A DNA stretch of 64,000 nt, from NCBI RefSeq assembly GCF_000411455.1, contig NZ_KE150458.1, positions 632,876-696,875 of the forward strand, in the 5' to 3' direction. Below the pieces are notes generated by a model. The model saw nothing but the letters and a program-made list of their open reading frames with translations. It did no database searches and had not been told where the DNA came from. Origin of the DNA: Microbacterium sp. oral taxon 186 str. F0373 (GTDB lineage: Bacteria; Actinomycetota; Actinomycetes; Actinomycetales; Microbacteriaceae). The first letter of the stretch is position 1. Each line of letters starts with the position of its first letter. Made by a program: the position numbers and the translations under genes. Positions 24,637-33,010 of this stretch are shown in pieces.

Positions 24637-25139
24637 CGTCCTTTCAGTTCGAGGTGGTCGAGGGCGGTACGGGTGGCGGTCTGGATCATCAGAGACGAGA
24701 ACCTCACGATCGAGTCGCCGGCGGCGGGGTTGAAGACGTTGCCTCCGCGGCGGGGTGCACCGAACACGGAGCCCATGCGGCGGGGATACTTCTTGCCGCG
24801 TCGGGAGCGTTGGATGATTCGTTTGGCGGGGTTGCCGCCGTACTCCGCACCCTTCGCGACGACGGAGACCGGGGTCCCGTCGGAGAGCCTCCCAACGGAG
24901 CCGGAGCGGAGGAACAGGTTCCGGGCGGTGACGCCGACGCGAGCGCTGTTGACGAGCGCTCGCTGTTGCAGTCGGGTCGCCGCCCGGTCCCGGACCTCTT
25001 CGAACCAGATCGGCTCGGCCGCCTTCTTCGTCTGGACGCCGATCTCCTTGCGGACGTCGGCGGGCAGCTCGCGGGCGGCGAGGAGCATGTCGCGCAGCGG
25101 CGAGTCGACCAGGAGGCTGATGCGGCCGCTGCTCGCCAT
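24633..25139 (-). CDS. Phage neck or tail-completion protein
   Basis: The 168-aa basic protein MASSGRISLLVDSPLRDMLL lies between the tail tube and the tape measure. It contains RRGKKYPRRMGSVFG and GNVFNPAAGDSIVRF, resembling HK97-gp10-like tail-completion proteins that join head and tail or cap the tube. The ATG at 25139 is 2 nt after the tail-tube stop. The function is inferred from gene order and composition. Confidence 0.6.
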   Translation of the reverse strand: MASSGRISLLVDSPLRDMLLAARELPADVRKEIGVQTKKAAEPIWFEEVRDRAATRLQQRALVNSARVGVTARNLFLRSGSVGRLSDGTPVSVVAKGAEYGGNPAKRIIQRSRRGKKYPRRMGSVFGAPRRGGNVFNPAAGDSIVRFSSLMIQTATRTALDHLELKGR

Positions 25140-25141
25140 GG

Positions 25142-25543
25142 TCAGGCTCCGAAGTCGGGCTGCCCGTTGACGCCGAGGTTCAGGGTGGCCTTGTTGATGC
25201 CGCCCGCCGCGCCACCGATCTGCGACGGCTGGAACACGACCTCGACGGTCACGACCTCCGCGCCAGTCTGCGGGGTGAACTCGATCGTCTTGGTCTGCCC
25301 GGCCCACTCGATGCTCTTCTGCGAGAGGGAGCCTTCGGAGGCCCAGTCTTGCGCGAACGACATCTGACACACCCAGGTCGGGGTTCCGACGACGGACTGG
25401 ACACCGCCGCCGATGTCGGTGTGCTGCGCGGTCGGGGTGGTGGGCACGAGCGCGAAAGAGTCGACGCCCTTGGTGTAGTTGTCCGCGCCGATCTTGATCG
25501 TGCCGGACTTGTTGTACGTTGCGACGTTGGGTGCGTCGGCCAT
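25142..25543 (-). CDS. Phage major tail tube protein
   Basis: The 133-aa product MADAPNVATYNKSGTIKIGA, with GVDSFALVPTTPTAQHTDIG and a beta-rich C-terminus ending LNLGVNGQPDF, looks like a small siphovirus tail tube subunit. It is located just before the tail-completion and tape-measure genes, as expected. The ATG at 25543 follows GAGGAGTGACC. Confidence 0.7.
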   Translation of the reverse strand: MADAPNVATYNKSGTIKIGADNYTKGVDSFALVPTTPTAQHTDIGGGVQSVVGTPTWVCQMSFAQDWASEGSLSQKSIEWAGQTKTIEFTPQTGAEVVTVEVVFQPSQIGGAAGGINKATLNLGVNGQPDFGA

Positions 25544-25545
25544 GG

Positions 25546-25929
25546 TCACTCCTCGATGGTTGAGAGCAGGGTCAGGGGGAACCGCCAGGCGAGCGCCCCG
25601 GTGCTGAGGCGTTCTTTCTTCGCGGTGTCCCAATAGATGTCGTCGCACTGCTGCAGAGCGTGTGCGAGGGTGACGAGGTCGGCGTCCGCCCCGTCCTCGT
25701 CGCCGGCCCCGGCGGAGGCGACGACGAGGTCGAACTTCGGGGCGACGGTGAACCGGTCCAGCGCCGTCCCGTTGACGGACGAGCTGACCTCGGTGAACTC
25801 GAAGTACAGGACCGTGACGACCGTGTCGATCGCTTCAGATAGGTTGTTGATGATCCGCCAGTTCGCCGGCAACAGCGGTTTGAGACGGTCGCGCAGATCG
25901 GTGCGGATGGTGGCGGGGTCAGAAAACAC
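25546..25929 (-). CDS. Phage tail terminator-like protein
   Basis: The 127-aa product begins MFSDPATIRTDLRDRLKPLL (GTG start) and contains FEFTEVSSSVNGTALDRFTV. It sits between the head–tail connector and the tail tube, the usual place of the tail terminator that caps the finished tube. The start overlaps the preceding gene by 11 bp. The assignment is by order and size. Confidence 0.55.
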   Translation of the reverse strand: MFSDPATIRTDLRDRLKPLLPANWRIINNLSEAIDTVVTVLYFEFTEVSSSVNGTALDRFTVAPKFDLVVASAGAGDEDGADADLVTLAHALQQCDDIYWDTAKKERLSTGALAWRFPLTLLSTIEE

Positions 25930-26326
25930 TGGCGACTCCGGAGGTCGGGCGGATGACCCGCTGAATGTCCTTCGACAGCGGCCGCGGGGAGAACGTGAAC
26001 CCCTCGGGACCGTCCTCGCCCTTACCTGCGAGCCAGAGGTTCTTCGCCTGCATGAGCTGCGCGTACACGTACCGGGTCGGCACGCCGGGGGTGCTGGCCT
26101 CAAAGTCGAGGAGCGTGATCACCTGAGCGATCTTCGCGTCCTCGACCCCGAGGTTGTGCAGCAGATCCGTGACCTGCACGCCCGGTTCATCGTCCGCCGC
26201 GTACTCGAGGACCTGCTCGCGCGCGACGTCCAGGAGCATCCCCGCGAGATCTTCGTTCTCGACGGGGAGCTCGGGTAATGCTCCGTGCGCGCGCTCGAGG
26301 TAGTCTGCGGTGAACCAGATGGCCAT
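25919..26326 (-). CDS. Phage head–tail connector protein
   Basis: The 135-aa product MAIWFTADYLERAHGALPEL is predicted helical with an exposed C-terminal tail. It directly follows the capsid gene (2-nt gap), as do gp6-like connectors of HK97-type phages. No motif identifies it more precisely. Confidence 0.6.
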   Translation of the reverse strand: MAIWFTADYLERAHGALPELPVENEDLAGMLLDVAREQVLEYAADDEPGVQVTDLLHNLGVEDAKIAQVITLLDFEASTPGVPTRYVYAQLMQAKNLWLAGKGEDGPEGFTFSPRPLSKDIQRVIRPTSGVASVF

Positions 26327-26328
26327 GG

Positions 26329-27420
26329 TCAGGGCTTGGTGCCGATGAAGACCGTGGACTCCGGACGGACGATGAACGTCTCCAGGAATCCGACGATGGA
26401 GCGGTCGAGGCCGAACTTCGCGACCTCGACGGCGTCGATCTGGATCGGGGTCTCGCCGAGCTCCTTGAACTCGACCGCCGCCTTCGACCCAGCTGCCACC
26501 TGGGGGTCGGTCGCTTTCGTGCCGGGGAAGGCGGACTGCGGGGCCTTCTTGACCACGACCTTCCCCTCGACCGACGCCTGGCCAGAGCCGGGCGTGACGG
26601 CGAGGGAGATGAACTCGGGCAGCAGATCCTTCGGCGTGTAGATGAGCTGCTTCCACAGCACCGGGTTGACGATGGCCCAGGCCGGGTCATCGTCCGCGTC
26701 GCTGATCGCTTCGATCGCCTGGATCAGCTGCACCACACCGGGGTAGTACGCGGAGTTGGCGGGCGTGCCGGCAGGCAGCGACTCGGGAGCCACGAGGGCG
26801 GACAGGGCCGCGCCGTCGCGGTTCATGGCCACGCGGATGAGGGTGTCGCGGGCGTCGATGTCGGTGACCTTCGCGTAGCTGTCGGCGACGCCCTGCCAGA
26901 ACTGCTGCATGACGTCCGCTCCGCCGGAGAGGTAGTTCCACTCCTGCGCGACGTCGGCGGCGTAGCCGTAGCTGTCGCGGGTGGAGCTGCGCTTGTCGCT
27001 CGTCGCGGAGCCGGTGGGCAGCTCGGTCTTCTCGCCCGTGGTGCGCTTCTTGACCAGGCCGTCGGTGTCGTTGAGGCGGTAGCCCTCGCGGCCGTTGATG
27101 TCGATCGGGCCGTAGACGTGGGTGGCGAGGTCGATGAACTTGCGCACGTACCGCTTGCCCTGCCACAGCCGGCCGACCCAGGCCTTCGGCGCGAGGCCGG
27201 CTCCGAGCCCGGACGCTCCGGGATCGGTCGTCTTGATGTCGGCGAGCGCCATGAGCGCGTTCTCGGTGTCGACCGAGCGGGCGGTCTTCATCGCGTGGAA
27301 GGCGGAGAAGAACGCGTTCATGTCGACGTCGGCCGGGTCGGCGGCGGGTGCGGGTGCGCCGCTGAACAGGGCCGGTGCGGCGGGGGTCTGGGGCTCCGCG
27401 GGAGCGGCAGCTGCGGTCAT
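26329..27420 (-). CDS. Possible internally initiated major capsid protein (nested in the fusion)
   Basis: Within the protease–capsid frame, ATG at 27420 (codon 222, MTAAAAPAEPQTPAAPALF) is preceded by GAGGAGGAGACC, a strong Shine-Dalgarno at 27423–27432. Initiation here would yield a 363-aa capsid protein without protease, allowing many capsid subunits per protease copy. Overlapping in-frame products are known from lambda-type scaffold and protease genes. The codons before it encode a Glu-rich linker, which by itself could produce GAG repeats, so the site is suggestive only. Confidence 0.45.
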   Translation of the reverse strand: MTAAAAPAEPQTPAAPALFSGAPAPAADPADVDMNAFFSAFHAMKTARSVDTENALMALADIKTTDPGASGLGAGLAPKAWVGRLWQGKRYVRKFIDLATHVYGPIDINGREGYRLNDTDGLVKKRTTGEKTELPTGSATSDKRSSTRDSYGYAADVAQEWNYLSGGADVMQQFWQGVADSYAKVTDIDARDTLIRVAMNRDGAALSALVAPESLPAGTPANSAYYPGVVQLIQAIEAISDADDDPAWAIVNPVLWKQLIYTPKDLLPEFISLAVTPGSGQASVEGKVVVKKAPQSAFPGTKATDPQVAAGSKAAVEFKELGETPIQIDAVEVAKFGLDRSIVGFLETFIVRPESTVFIGTKP

Positions 27421-28083
27421 GGTCTCCTCCTCGGAGCTGGTGGTGTTGTCCTCGGCCGGGGTTTCGGCGTCGGTGATCTTCTCGACGGTGGACTTGCTGG
27501 AGTACTCCTCGATGCGGCGCCAGCGGACGCCTTCGGAGTCGGTGAACTCCGACACGGTGCGCGAGCTGTTGTCGCGGTCGGGTGCGGAGTACTCGTCGCT
27601 GGCGGGCACGTCGGTGGTGAACTCGACGTTCTGGCCGGGCGCGAGGGAGAACAGGGCGGCGGACTCGAAGGCACCCTCGGCGCAGACGGCCGCGCCGGTG
27701 AGGCGGGAGCGGACGGCGTTGATGCCGTTGCGGACGAGGGAGCCGAGTTCGGCGGACAGCTTGCGCTTGCCGGTGCCGTCGCCGTAGGAGGCGAGGAACG
27801 CGTCGCCCTCGTCGGTGTTGGCGATCGCGAACCGGCCCACGACGCCGGCATCGGTGACGGTGAACTGCACGCCGCGGCCGAGCGGGTTGAACCGGTCGTG
27901 CTCGTCGTTCAGGGTGACGATCGACGGGTCACGGGGGAGCGCGACGGCGGAAGCGCTGAACATGACCGGCTCGGTTCCGGAGAGGTTCGGGCGGGAGAGC
28001 TCGCCGAACGGGAGCAGCAGACCCTCGATCTCGCGGGTCCCTGCGACGCGGGAGAACAGGCCCGCTTCGGTTGTGTTGGTCAT
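26329..28083 (-). CDS. Fused prohead protease and HK97-fold major capsid protein
   Basis: One 584-aa frame joins two normally separate proteins. Residues 1–150 match the S78 prohead protease: VTLNDEHDRFNPLGRG gives His62, GKRKLSAELGSLV gives Ser110, and a Glu near 137 completes the triad at HK97-like spacing. A Ser/Thr/Glu- and Ala/Pro-rich linker spans about 155–285. The remainder (LGAGLAPKAWVGRLWQGKRY to VRPESTVFIGTKP) is a major capsid protein. An internal ATG at codon 222 has its own strong ribosome site and may give capsid protein alone. The start overlaps the portal stop as ATGA. Confidence 0.82.
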   Translation of the reverse strand: MTNTTEAGLFSRVAGTREIEGLLLPFGELSRPNLSGTEPVMFSASAVALPRDPSIVTLNDEHDRFNPLGRGVQFTVTDAGVVGRFAIANTDEGDAFLASYGDGTGKRKLSAELGSLVRNGINAVRSRLTGAAVCAEGAFESAALFSLAPGQNVEFTTDVPASDEYSAPDRDNSSRTVSEFTDSEGVRWRRIEEYSSKSTVEKITDAETPAEDNTTSSEEETMTAAAAPAEPQTPAAPALFSGAPAPAADPADVDMNAFFSAFHAMKTARSVDTENALMALADIKTTDPGASGLGAGLAPKAWVGRLWQGKRYVRKFIDLATHVYGPIDINGREGYRLNDTDGLVKKRTTGEKTELPTGSATSDKRSSTRDSYGYAADVAQEWNYLSGGADVMQQFWQGVADSYAKVTDIDARDTLIRVAMNRDGAALSALVAPESLPAGTPANSAYYPGVVQLIQAIEAISDADDDPAWAIVNPVLWKQLIYTPKDLLPEFISLAVTPGSGQASVEGKVVVKKAPQSAFPGTKATDPQVAAGSKAAVEFKELGETPIQIDAVEVAKFGLDRSIVGFLETFIVRPESTVFIGTKP

Positions 28084-29150
28084 GCTGTCTCCTGGGAGGC
28101 GTCGCCGGCCTCCGGGTCGATGGATGTGGGAGCGGGTACGGAGAAGTGCGACAGGTCGGCGCGGACCTCCGCATCGGGGCCGACGACGTCGTCGCCGGAA
28201 AGTGCGGCGGCGATCGCGTAGGCGTACTCGGCGGACCCGTACGTCCACATCTCGGACTGGCGGTCCTGCTCGTTCGAGTAGGAGAGGTCGCTGCCTTCCT
28301 TGCCGCCCTCGACGAACGACGCCGGCACGCCGCCGTGCATCGCGAGTTCGAGGCGCAGGGAGTTCTTCGCGTCCTCGAACAGGTCGAGTTGCCCGGACAC
28401 GCCGCGCTCCTTGACCTCGATGTAGCTCGGCGTGACGGAGACGGAGTGCTTCGCACGGGTCTCGACGTAGGAGGTCGCGAGTGTCTCCTTCTCCTTACGC
28501 TTCATCTGGTCGAAGGCGGGGTCGGTGATGTGCAGTTCTGTCGCGGCGGGCGGGGCGTCGAGGCGGGTCTGTCGGGCCTTTTCGAGCTTGCGTGCCTGAC
28601 GGATCGAGTCGATCCCGTCGGCCATGACACCGTTCGCGCCGAGCGGGACGAGCACGACGCGCATCCGGTACTCGGCCGGGATTGAGTCGTGCAGGGTAAC
28701 GCGCTGCGTCGACGGGTCCATCGACCACAGATGCCGGGGCACGGGTACCCAATCCCACACCGTGTCATCAGTCGCGAGACGGCACCCAAGGACGGCGAAG
28801 CCTTCCCAGAACAGTTCCTCGACGAGCTTCTTGATGGCGATGTGGCGGGACATGCCGGGGTAGTTGCAGGAGCCCACCCAGTACGGCTGGGGGTCGGCCT
28901 TGGTGTCGTTCTCGAACTTCTCGAAGCGCAGCGGCGACACGAGCGCCTGGTGCCCCTTCAACGCCCGCTTCAGCTCAGGGACGCGAGCGGCGGTCACGCG
29001 GGTGACGAGTTCCTCCGGAAGAGTCCCGAGGATGTCGCCGACGATCGCCTGTTGCAGGCTGTCGCCAGAGCCGGAGGCGGCGAGCGCGGGCGCACCGCTG
29101 GCGGAGGTGGGGGAGACGTCCCCCATCAGCCATGCCCAGAATCCCGCCAT
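28080..29150 (-). CDS. Phage portal protein
   Basis: The 356-aa protein MAGFWAWLMGDVSPTSASGA forms the dodecameric DNA entry ring at one capsid vertex. It follows the large terminase and precedes the protease–capsid gene. Visible features are the wing/stem region with EELFWEGFAVLGCRLATDD and VPRHLWSMDPSTQRVTLHDS, and a C-terminal region with SNEQDRQSEMWTYGSAEYAY. It is shorter than most portals (400–500 aa). The ATG at 29150 follows GGAGAC. Confidence 0.75.
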   Translation of the reverse strand: MAGFWAWLMGDVSPTSASGAPALAASGSGDSLQQAIVGDILGTLPEELVTRVTAARVPELKRALKGHQALVSPLRFEKFENDTKADPQPYWVGSCNYPGMSRHIAIKKLVEELFWEGFAVLGCRLATDDTVWDWVPVPRHLWSMDPSTQRVTLHDSIPAEYRMRVVLVPLGANGVMADGIDSIRQARKLEKARQTRLDAPPAATELHITDPAFDQMKRKEKETLATSYVETRAKHSVSVTPSYIEVKERGVSGQLDLFEDAKNSLRLELAMHGGVPASFVEGGKEGSDLSYSNEQDRQSEMWTYGSAEYAYAIAAALSGDDVVGPDAEVRADLSHFSVPAPTSIDPEAGDASQETA

Positions 29151-29202
29151 GTCTCCACGGTGACGGGCCTCTGAGCGTTAACGGTTACCACCCGGGAGTG
29201 TG

Positions 29203-30789
29203 CTAGACGCCTACCAACTCCGGGACACCGCCGGGGCCCTTCTCGTCGTCGAGCGCGTAGAGGGCGCGAGCGACTGCCTCAATCGGTGTGATGTCGTCGT
29301 CGGGCCGGGTCTTCTCGTCCGGCCTGCCGAACGCCCACGCCCCGGTCTGGCCGAACGCGCGGCGCACAACGATCTCCGCCGCGGCATCAAGCGGGTCTTG
29401 CCCGTGGTAGGTGACGAGGTCGCCGGCGTTGAGGAACCGCATGAACAGCACCGCCGACCGAGGGATCTCCATCCGTGCCAGCGGGCGGGTGCGCATCGGC
29501 GGGCGGCCGGCGACGAGCGGCGCGATCTCGACGTTCTCGACCGGGCGGCCCGGATCGAAGATCACCCGACGGTTCAGCTTCCGAGCCCGGAGAAGTACCT
29601 TCTTGCCGAACCCGTCGACGCCTTCCTGATGGTGCAGCAACGCCACGTGCCGGCGTCCCTTCGTCCCGTGCCACGCCGCGGCGAGAGACGCCCACTTGCC
29701 GTCTGGATGGATAGCGATCGCGAGAGCCACAACCGACGGCATCGACTTCGGGAACGCCTTCTCGGTTCGCGTCTTCGTCCACAGCGGTTGCTTAATCAGC
29801 GCCGTCGCCGACCCCTCCTCGCCGGGAAGCGACAGGTACTCACGCTGGAACGCCTTCGACGACATCGCATGGAAGTTGTCAAGCACGTCAGACAGCGGAG
29901 TCGTGTAGCCAATGCCCGGATGGTTCAGCTCGATCAGCTCACGCACACGGGCGTGCGGGTGCTCCTCATCCGGCTCCCACGCCTCGAGCTCCGCGGGGTC
30001 AGTGTCCTCGGGAATGCCATGCCGGACCACGCCGGCACCGGGCATGGTCAGAAGCTTCCACAGCAGGTTTCCCTGCTGGAAGTCGGGCGCTGTACCCGAC
30101 GCGATCATCTGCGGCAGGAACCGACCATCGAGCGTCGGAGGTATCGAGGTCATCATGTCCTCCGCCATCTCCGGCGTCGCGTCCTGCGCCTCGTCGACCC
30201 AGGCGACGTCGTACGCGCCGGACGTGAACGCCTCGTTCCCCGGCGCGTACGCGTTGAAATACGAGCCGTTCGGCCAGCGGATGTGCTCAGTGCCCTTGCC
30301 CGTGTTGATGATGAACGGGCGCGTCTTCGGGTCCGGGTACAGGCGCTCAACGTGCGTGACGATGTCCTTGCGGAACCGCTCGCCGGTCTTCTGACCGCCG
30401 TCCTTCTTGGCCAACGTCCAACCCACGAGGTAGTCCTCCCGCAGGCTGCAGCGCCCCAGGATCACGGCCTGGACTGCAGTGGTCTTCGTCGTGCGTCGCG
30501 GCTCCATGATGCCGTTGAACTTCTTACCGGCATTCAGCATGTCCGCGATGACCAACTGGATCGGCGACGGCCCCGAAAAGCCATCCCCACCCCGACGTCG
30601 CACGTCCATCCGCAGAAGACGAGCACCCTCCAAGAACTCCGCCCTCGTCTGGTCGGTCGTGACGAGTTCCGTCACATGCGCCGCCACCGGGATACGCGAA
30701 CGCCACTCCAGCCACGTCGCCTCGTCCTGAAGGTCCGCCACCGACGGCACGACGCCCGCGGGCGCAACCAGAACGCCGCCGCTCGTCAC
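29203..30789 (-). CDS. Phage terminase large subunit
   Basis: The 528-aa packaging motor has an N-terminal ATPase and a C-terminal nuclease domain. Walker B is clear (YDVAWVDEAQDA, about 193–204). The Walker A position (about 96–104) reads MEPRRTTKTTAV, lacking the usual G-K-T. Candidate nuclease acidic residues occur in AIAIHPDGKWASLAAAW and VIFDPGRPVENVEIAP. The GTG at 30789 follows GGGAGGTGTC and overlaps the previous stop as GTGA. It sits before the portal, as expected. Confidence 0.85.
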   Translation of the reverse strand: MTSGGVLVAPAGVVPSVADLQDEATWLEWRSRIPVAAHVTELVTTDQTRAEFLEGARLLRMDVRRRGGDGFSGPSPIQLVIADMLNAGKKFNGIMEPRRTTKTTAVQAVILGRCSLREDYLVGWTLAKKDGGQKTGERFRKDIVTHVERLYPDPKTRPFIINTGKGTEHIRWPNGSYFNAYAPGNEAFTSGAYDVAWVDEAQDATPEMAEDMMTSIPPTLDGRFLPQMIASGTAPDFQQGNLLWKLLTMPGAGVVRHGIPEDTDPAELEAWEPDEEHPHARVRELIELNHPGIGYTTPLSDVLDNFHAMSSKAFQREYLSLPGEEGSATALIKQPLWTKTRTEKAFPKSMPSVVALAIAIHPDGKWASLAAAWHGTKGRRHVALLHHQEGVDGFGKKVLLRARKLNRRVIFDPGRPVENVEIAPLVAGRPPMRTRPLARMEIPRSAVLFMRFLNAGDLVTYHGQDPLDAAAEIVVRRAFGQTGAWAFGRPDEKTRPDDDITPIEAVARALYALDDEKGPGGVPELVGV

Positions 30790-31040
30790 GACACCTCCCG
30801 AGCCCGATCGACAGGGAGAGGGGCGCGTGTTGAGCCGTAGGCGGGGAGCCGAGCGACTCGCGCCAAAAAGACGCGGGTTCGCCGCCCTTCGTGGTGGATC
30901 ATCCCGATTCCGAGTGCGGCCATCGTGAACGTGGGTGAGCCGAACGGCAGGCCGGTGATGGTCGCGATGGTGGACGCGATGGCGAGCGCCAGGTAGGCGA
31001 TCTCGAGGGCGGGGCTTCCCGGCTTCGGTTCCTTCGTCAT
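30786..31040 (-). CDS. Small two-helix membrane protein between HNH and terminase
   Basis: The 84-aa product MTKEPKPGSPALEIAYLALA has two hydrophobic stretches (about 12–32 and 37–52) and a basic C-terminal half (EGRRTRVFLARVARLPAYGS). It could be membrane-associated; a holin-like role is possible from topology but the location is unusual for one. The ATG at 31040 overlaps the HNH stop as ATGA, and an ATG two codons upstream is an alternative. The family is not recognised. Confidence 0.5.
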   Translation of the reverse strand: MTKEPKPGSPALEIAYLALAIASTIATITGLPFGSPTFTMAALGIGMIHHEGRRTRVFLARVARLPAYGSTRAPLPVDRAREVS

Positions 31041-31336
31041 GCCCATGGTGGTGTGACCAGTCCTGTCGTTCGGGCGCTTCTGCGCTGGTTGGTGATGCGG
31101 GCGCCGATCTTGCCGCCGTGGCTGCGGTTGCCGTGTCGGCATTCGGGTGCGGCGTTGTCGATGGTGTTGCCTCCGTGGAGTGAGATGTGGCCGACGTCGA
31201 AGGGTGTGCCTTCGGGGATGAGGTCTCCGTGTCGCCAGCATGCGATGTCCTCACCTCGTGCCCATGCTTGGCGGACTTGGGCGCGGATGATGCGGGTGGT
31301 GCGTCGCCATTCGGGGTCGCGGTGCTTGGCGGTCAT
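31037..31336 (-). CDS. HNH endonuclease
   Basis: The 99-aa protein has the HNH fold: FDVGHISLHGGNTIDNAAPE followed by CRHGNRSHGGKIGA, supplying the His-Asn-His metal site. Small HNH proteins beside terminases are needed for DNA packaging cuts in many HK97-like phages. The start ATG overlaps the upstream stop as ATGA. It lies two genes before the large terminase. Confidence 0.8.
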   Translation of the reverse strand: MTAKHRDPEWRRTTRIIRAQVRQAWARGEDIACWRHGDLIPEGTPFDVGHISLHGGNTIDNAAPECRHGNRSHGGKIGARITNQRRSARTTGLVTPPWA

Positions 31337-31644
31337 GTGTCGGTCCTGGTGCGGGCGAGGGATTTGGTGACTCCGGCGTTGGAGAGCCCCACGACTTCGG
31401 CGATCTGTCTGATGCTGTGCCCAGCGGTGCGGAGTGTTCGGATGCGGTCGTCTCGGTTCTCGTCGGCGGTGGGGCCTCGGTGGGCGCGGATGACGTTGAC
31501 GGTGGTGTCGCCGTGGCTGCGGGCATGAGTGCGGGCTTCGAGGCGGGCGGTGGTGTGGTCGGAGCACCAGGCGCCGTGTTCGCAGGTGGTGCAGCCCCAG
31601 ACGGCGGAGCCGTTGTCGTGTGGTTGTTCTGCCCAGACGGTCAT
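31333..31644 (-). CDS. Helix-turn-helix protein, possible small terminase or regulator
   Basis: The 103-aa product MTVWAEQPHDNGSAVWGCTT has a small Cys/His cluster (CTTCEHGAWCSDH) that could bind zinc. It has a C-terminal helix-turn-helix at about 72–95 (DRIRTLRTAGHSIRQIAEVV, GLSNAGVTKSL). The position upstream of HNH and TerL suits a small terminase, but a DNA-binding regulator is equally possible. The ATG at 31644 overlaps the end of the broken replication gene. Confidence 0.6.
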   Translation of the reverse strand: MTVWAEQPHDNGSAVWGCTTCEHGAWCSDHTTARLEARTHARSHGDTTVNVIRAHRGPTADENRDDRIRTLRTAGHSIRQIAEVVGLSNAGVTKSLARTRTDT

Positions 31645-32089
31645 GCTGCTCCTTCTAGTCCGCCGGGGAGCGCACCGGCGAGGTACCAGGCTTGTGTGAG
31701 GGGTGAGAGCTCGTTCCAGAGGGGTGTGCCTTCGGTCGGTCCGGTCCACATGCCGCCGACGCCGGTGTTCCTCAGATATCCACGGATCTGAATGTGGGCG
31801 TCGTGACGAGTGAGCTTCCGCCATCGGGCGGTTTGCATGTCGTTCGGGATCTGGTGGGTGACGATGATCGCGAGGTCTCGGAGGAGCGTGATCTGTTTGT
31901 CGGTCGCGAGTGCTGGCTCTTCGAATGTGAACGCGTCGTCGGGCTCGCGCTCTTGCGCGTGCCTTAGAGCTTGTTCATGGATCTTGTTCTTCTGGATCTT
32001 GTTAGGGCGACTCGGAGTCTGTGGGGGTGGCGACTCGGAGTCTGTGCCCACAGACTCGGAGTCTGTGCCTCTTGTCGTCTCCTCCGAAC
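31641..32089 (-). pseudogene. 3' fragment of the replication-initiator-like gene (split by IS3-type element)
   Basis: This is the last part of a 273-aa protein interrupted twice. Joining 34631–34836, 33386–33561 and this fragment after removing both IS copies and one copy of each target duplication gives 822 nt, an uninterrupted frame. This part encodes a Ser/Glu/Pro-rich linker (GTDSESVGTDSESPPPQ), a charged helix, and a C-terminal region with PALATDKQITLLRDLAIIVT and HDAHIQIRGYLR. It also holds three exact iteron-like repeats. On its own it has no proper start. Confidence 0.8.
32009..32067. repeat. Three exact 15-bp iteron-like repeats inside the replication gene
   Basis: GACTCGGAGTCTGTG occurs at 32009–32023, 32032–32046 and 32053–32067, starts spaced 23 and 21 bp, about two helical turns. 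Each has a GACTCnGAGTC-like dyad. A fourth 13/15 copy lies at 33394–33408, which is 42 bp from the third once the IS3-type element is removed. Initiator genes of lambda-like phages carry their origin iterons internally, so this is a candidate phage origin. The repeats also encode TDSES peptides. Confidence 0.6.
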
Positions 32090-32122
32090 GGGACTGCTGC
32101 ACGGATAGGTGACAGGTTGTAG

Positions 32123-33010
32123 TCACGCCGCCAGTGCGACGGTCGTGTTCATGATGGTCTCGAACTCGATGGGCGTCAAACGGCCCAGGCGGGCCTGCCG
32201 TCGTCGGCGGTGGTAGGTGCGCTCGATCCAGGTCACCATCGCGATGCGCAGCTGCTCGCGGGTGGTCCAGGGGCGGCGGTCGAGGACGTTCTTCTGAAGC
32301 AGCGCGAAGAACGATTCCATGGCGGCGTTGTCGCCGCTCGACCCGACTCTTCCCATGCTCCCGACCATGCGGTGTCGGCTGAGGGCGCGGAGCATCTTCC
32401 GGCTGCGGAATTGAGATCCCCTGTCCGAATGCACGACGCAGCCGGCGACGTCGCCGCGCATCAGGGCGGCGTTCTCGAGCGCCTGGACGACCAGACGGGA
32501 CTTCATCCTCGAGTCGATCGAGTACCCCACGATCCGGCCGGAGTAGACGTCCTTGATCGCGCAGAGGTAGAGCTTGCCCTCGGCGGTCTTGTGCTCGGTG
32601 ATATCCGTCAACCAGAGCTGGTTCGGGGCGTCGGCGGTGAACACGTGCCGGGTTCGGCCGTGCTCGTCGATGACGGCGCAGCGGTCGTCGTGGACGGGCG
32701 GGCCGGGCCGGCGGGCCTTGCTCCGCTTGGGCTTGCCGAACGCGCTGAACCAGCCGTTGCTGGAGGCGATCCGCCACGCGGTCCGGTCCGCCATCGCCTC
32801 CCCGTTGTCGCGGGCCTCGTCGGCGAGGAGCCGATGGCCGAACTCGGGGTCGTCCTGGTGGGCGTCGAACAGCGCGTTCGCGCGATACGCCTCGACCACC
32901 TCACTTGGGGTGATGGGGTTCGTCAGCCACCGGTAGTAGGGCTGGCGGGAGAGCTTGAGCACCCGACACGTCACCGTCACAGGGATCCCTGCGTCGGCGA
33001 GCTCGCTCAC
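32123..33010 (-). CDS. IS3-family transposase orfB (DDE catalytic subunit)
   Basis: The 295-aa integrase-fold protein has the DDE triad in LWLTDITEHK, VVHSDRGSQF and AAMESFFALL. It is preceded by the helical region typical of OrfB (VTCRVLKLSRQPYYRWL). Its GTG start overlaps the orfA stop as GTGA. The frame stays open upstream to the slippery site at 33025–33031, so an OrfAB fusion by -1 frameshifting is the likely active transposase. Confidence 0.92.
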   Translation of the reverse strand: MSELADAGIPVTVTCRVLKLSRQPYYRWLTNPITPSEVVEAYRANALFDAHQDDPEFGHRLLADEARDNGEAMADRTAWRIASSNGWFSAFGKPKRSKARRPGPPVHDDRCAVIDEHGRTRHVFTADAPNQLWLTDITEHKTAEGKLYLCAIKDVYSGRIVGYSIDSRMKSRLVVQALENAALMRGDVAGCVVHSDRGSQFRSRKMLRALSRHRMVGSMGRVGSSGDNAAMESFFALLQKNVLDRRPWTTREQLRIAMVTWIERTYHRRRRQARLGRLTPIEFETIMNTTVALAA

